Position numbers and translations under genes: made by a program. Positions 62,040 through 64,000 of a DNA stretch of 64,000 nt are shown here, one piece after another. Position 1 is the stretch's first letter. Every line of letters starts with the position of its first letter. Source of the stretch: Strongylocentrotus purpuratus. Taxonomy: Eukaryota > Echinodermata > Echinoidea > Camarodonta > Strongylocentrotidae. The stretch is from assembly GCF_000002235.5 (NCBI RefSeq), contig NW_022145613.1, positions 14,211,383 through 14,275,382 of the forward strand, read 5' to 3'. The notes under the pieces were generated by a model. That model saw only the letters and a list, made by a program, of their open reading frames with translations. It did no database searches and was not told where the DNA came from.

Positions 62040-62370
62040 ACCAAAGAAGAAAAGAAGGGGAAAGAGAAAGGAAAGTAGGGATGGAGATGGGGAAAGAGAG
62101 GGGGAGGGAGAAGAGAGAAAAGTGGGAGGGCTGGGAGAAAAGGACACAAGAGAATAACAAAGAAAAGTGTGGTCTAAAGATATAAACTTGTATTGAGATT
62201 TAAAGGTTTGTACAGAAAAAGGAAAAGGGATTGGATACAGACAGACAGAATGAGAGAGAGAGAGAGAGAGATAGAAAGAGACAAAAAGAAAGGCAGAGAG
62301 AGAAGGGAAAAAAGAGGGGAAGAGATGCACACAGGGGGAAAGAAAGGGAGGGGTGCAAGAAAGAGGCAAG
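62040..62370. repeat. Purine-rich low-complexity DNA
   Basis: GA/GGGA-rich with an (AG)n run near 62249-62280; the opposite-strand open frames are artefacts. Confidence 0.8.
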
Positions 62371-63699
62371 TGAAAATTACAGAAACAAGTAAAACGACAA
62401 CAAAATCATCTTCAGTTTTCACAGTATCCATAAAGAAAGAGTAGCAAAAGATAAACATTGCTCAACAATAACAAGTGGTTTGAGCATGTCTTAAGAAGTA
62501 CCCGTAACATCTCAAGTGAGACTTTAGGTTAACTAATCCCACTTGTAACAGTGGCACTTTCCACTTGGACCTTCCTCCCAATCTAGACAATACTCTTGAG
62601 GGTCGTCGCGGGATGCATTTCTAAATTTATCTAATGAAGATTTAAATGACAGGTATACAGGGGTAAGGAAGGGGGTAGGAAGGGGGTAGGACTAATCCCA
62701 TCTTAGGATTATTTATCACAGAGATTTGCTTGTGTGGCAAACAGATGAGATGATTCAACCGATTTGAGGTATAAGAAAAACATAAGTGATAGACAGCATC
62801 CTGTATCAATTAGTTCGAATATAATTCTTTCCATAATGCAATCCTAGCTTTTTGAGAATGAACATATTTGATGTTTGTTTGTATTCTACTGAATTTAACT
62901 AGTTTGGTATTATTTTTTTTTTTCTTCTAATAAACATGTCACTCCATAAATAGGGACTTCCTTTTCCCCCCGAATTCATTTCTAAAGCTCATTTTCTGCC
63001 ACAGAACCTTAAAATGCCACAACCCCTGACAAAAGCATTGTTTTGTAAATGTACTTTAAAACCACCTGAAAGTTAAAATGAATTCATAAAGAAATAATGT
63101 CACTTCTGTGCAGCAGTTCACAAATCAAATGTCACCTTTCAATTTCCTATTATTTTCTCCTTTCGATTTCCTATTATTTTCTCCTTTAACAGTTTTTTGT
63201 AAAGTAAACATTTCTTTCTCAAATAAAAACATTATTGATTTTTAGATGTGTTTGACAGGTGAAACAGGTCAATGGTAGCAATTAATACATTGAATTCATT
63301 GATTGAAGATAATACAATAGAATACACACAATAAAAATAATCAATGGCCAGTCACTTTGCCAGAGTATTTCATATAAACACACTAAAAAAACACATTATT
63401 TCACAATATAATGTATAAAGATAAAAAAATAAAATAAAAGCGTTTTTTGTAAAACTTTAGAAACTACATTAAATTTTGGTCTGACATTACATAGTAATAC
63501 TGATAATTCAACATTTTGGCGCATGAGGACACTTGCACTTGCACACACACGCACCACCCGCACCATTGTTTTTGTTTTGTTTCTCTCTTATCTCTGTCAT
63601 TAACGTATAATTAGTAGCCTTATAAAGACGAGATTCATATGCTAATTCTATAATTATTTATATTGAATCCAACTGTTTATATTCACATTTAATTGTAAT

Positions 63700-64000
63700 A
63701 TATATATCATTTGAGTATCATGGCCCCCTCTTCTTGTTACTTTGCCAATATTTCACAACTCATTTTTATCTTAGCTCGGTTGACCGTCTGCTCAAGCTTT
63801 TGCTTATAACGGCGACCTTCTGCTTTCTTTCTTTATACACGCAATGGCCCAACGTATAAATTTACTCTTACTCATGTATTATACATTATTTTGTTTCTAT
63901 ATTTTGTATATTGTTTGCATACCTTATGTTTTATATAATTATCCATATTTGTTGAATAACTGATTTGTTTGATTGCAGAAAATAAAGTCTTTGAAATGAA
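63700..64000 (+). mobile_element. Possible 3' end of a LINE or of a transcript
   Basis: The window ends in AATAAAGTCTTTGAAATGAA, which resembles the 3' ends of animal LINEs with a short terminal repeat. No reverse-transcriptase frame precedes it. A host transcript end is equally possible. Confidence 0.3.

Overview
The window looks like nuclear DNA of a sea urchin or close relative. This is inferred from three things: long GT-AG introns around a conserved metazoan kinase, a gypsy-type retrotransposon resembling the sea-urchin SURL/Mag group, and a dense mix of tRNA-derived SINEs, foldback MITEs, a pearl/Tsp-like minisatellite element and long CT/GA microsatellites. The species was not determined.

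One protein-coding gene fills most of the window. A DYRK4-like dual-specificity kinase lies on the minus strand, from its start codon at 49665 to its stop at 1837. I could place 14 coding exons. All junctions are GT-AG, the reading phases fit at every join, and the product is 764 residues. Exons 3-14 sit compactly in 1.8-12.9 kb, exon 2 is at 21.9 kb, and exon 1 is at 49.5 kb beyond a 27-kb intron. Protein order is: variable N-terminus (exons 1-4), DYRK-homology box (exon 5), kinase domain (exons 6 to early 12), Ser/His-rich tail (exon 12), and a C-terminus ending LPPIV (exon 14). No second gene was recognised in 49.7-64 kb.

Mobile elements occupy much of the non-coding space. The most notable is a 4363-bp Ty3/gypsy-type element in intron 2 (15945-20307). 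Its two 136-bp terminal repeats are inverted rather than direct, and 5-bp target duplications (TTAGC) flank it. It interrupts one unit of a ~260-bp tandem array whose other units preserve the empty site. Pol is cut just before the catalytic Glu of integrase. At the cut, a 15-nt stretch matching the 3' end of mature tRNA-Leu (CCA included) joins directly to the inverted LTR. That is the composition expected of plus-strand strong-stop DNA, so the element may be a reverse-transcription mis-priming product that still integrated.

Other repeat families with several copies here: a ~201-bp TA-flanked MITE (15.4, 43.5, 46.9 kb); a foldback with GGGCTATTT motifs (14.1, 47.2, 56.8, 59.5 kb); a TTAA-flanked MITE (34.8, 38.4 kb); a GTGTTTCACAAAGA foldback (2.4, 45.1 kb); about ten tiny hairpins built on GCCAGAAGGGC (31-62 kb); SINEs; and a ~1-kb TA-flanked element carrying a minisatellite. 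Repeat names rest on visible ends, target duplications and internal comparison only; no database was searched.
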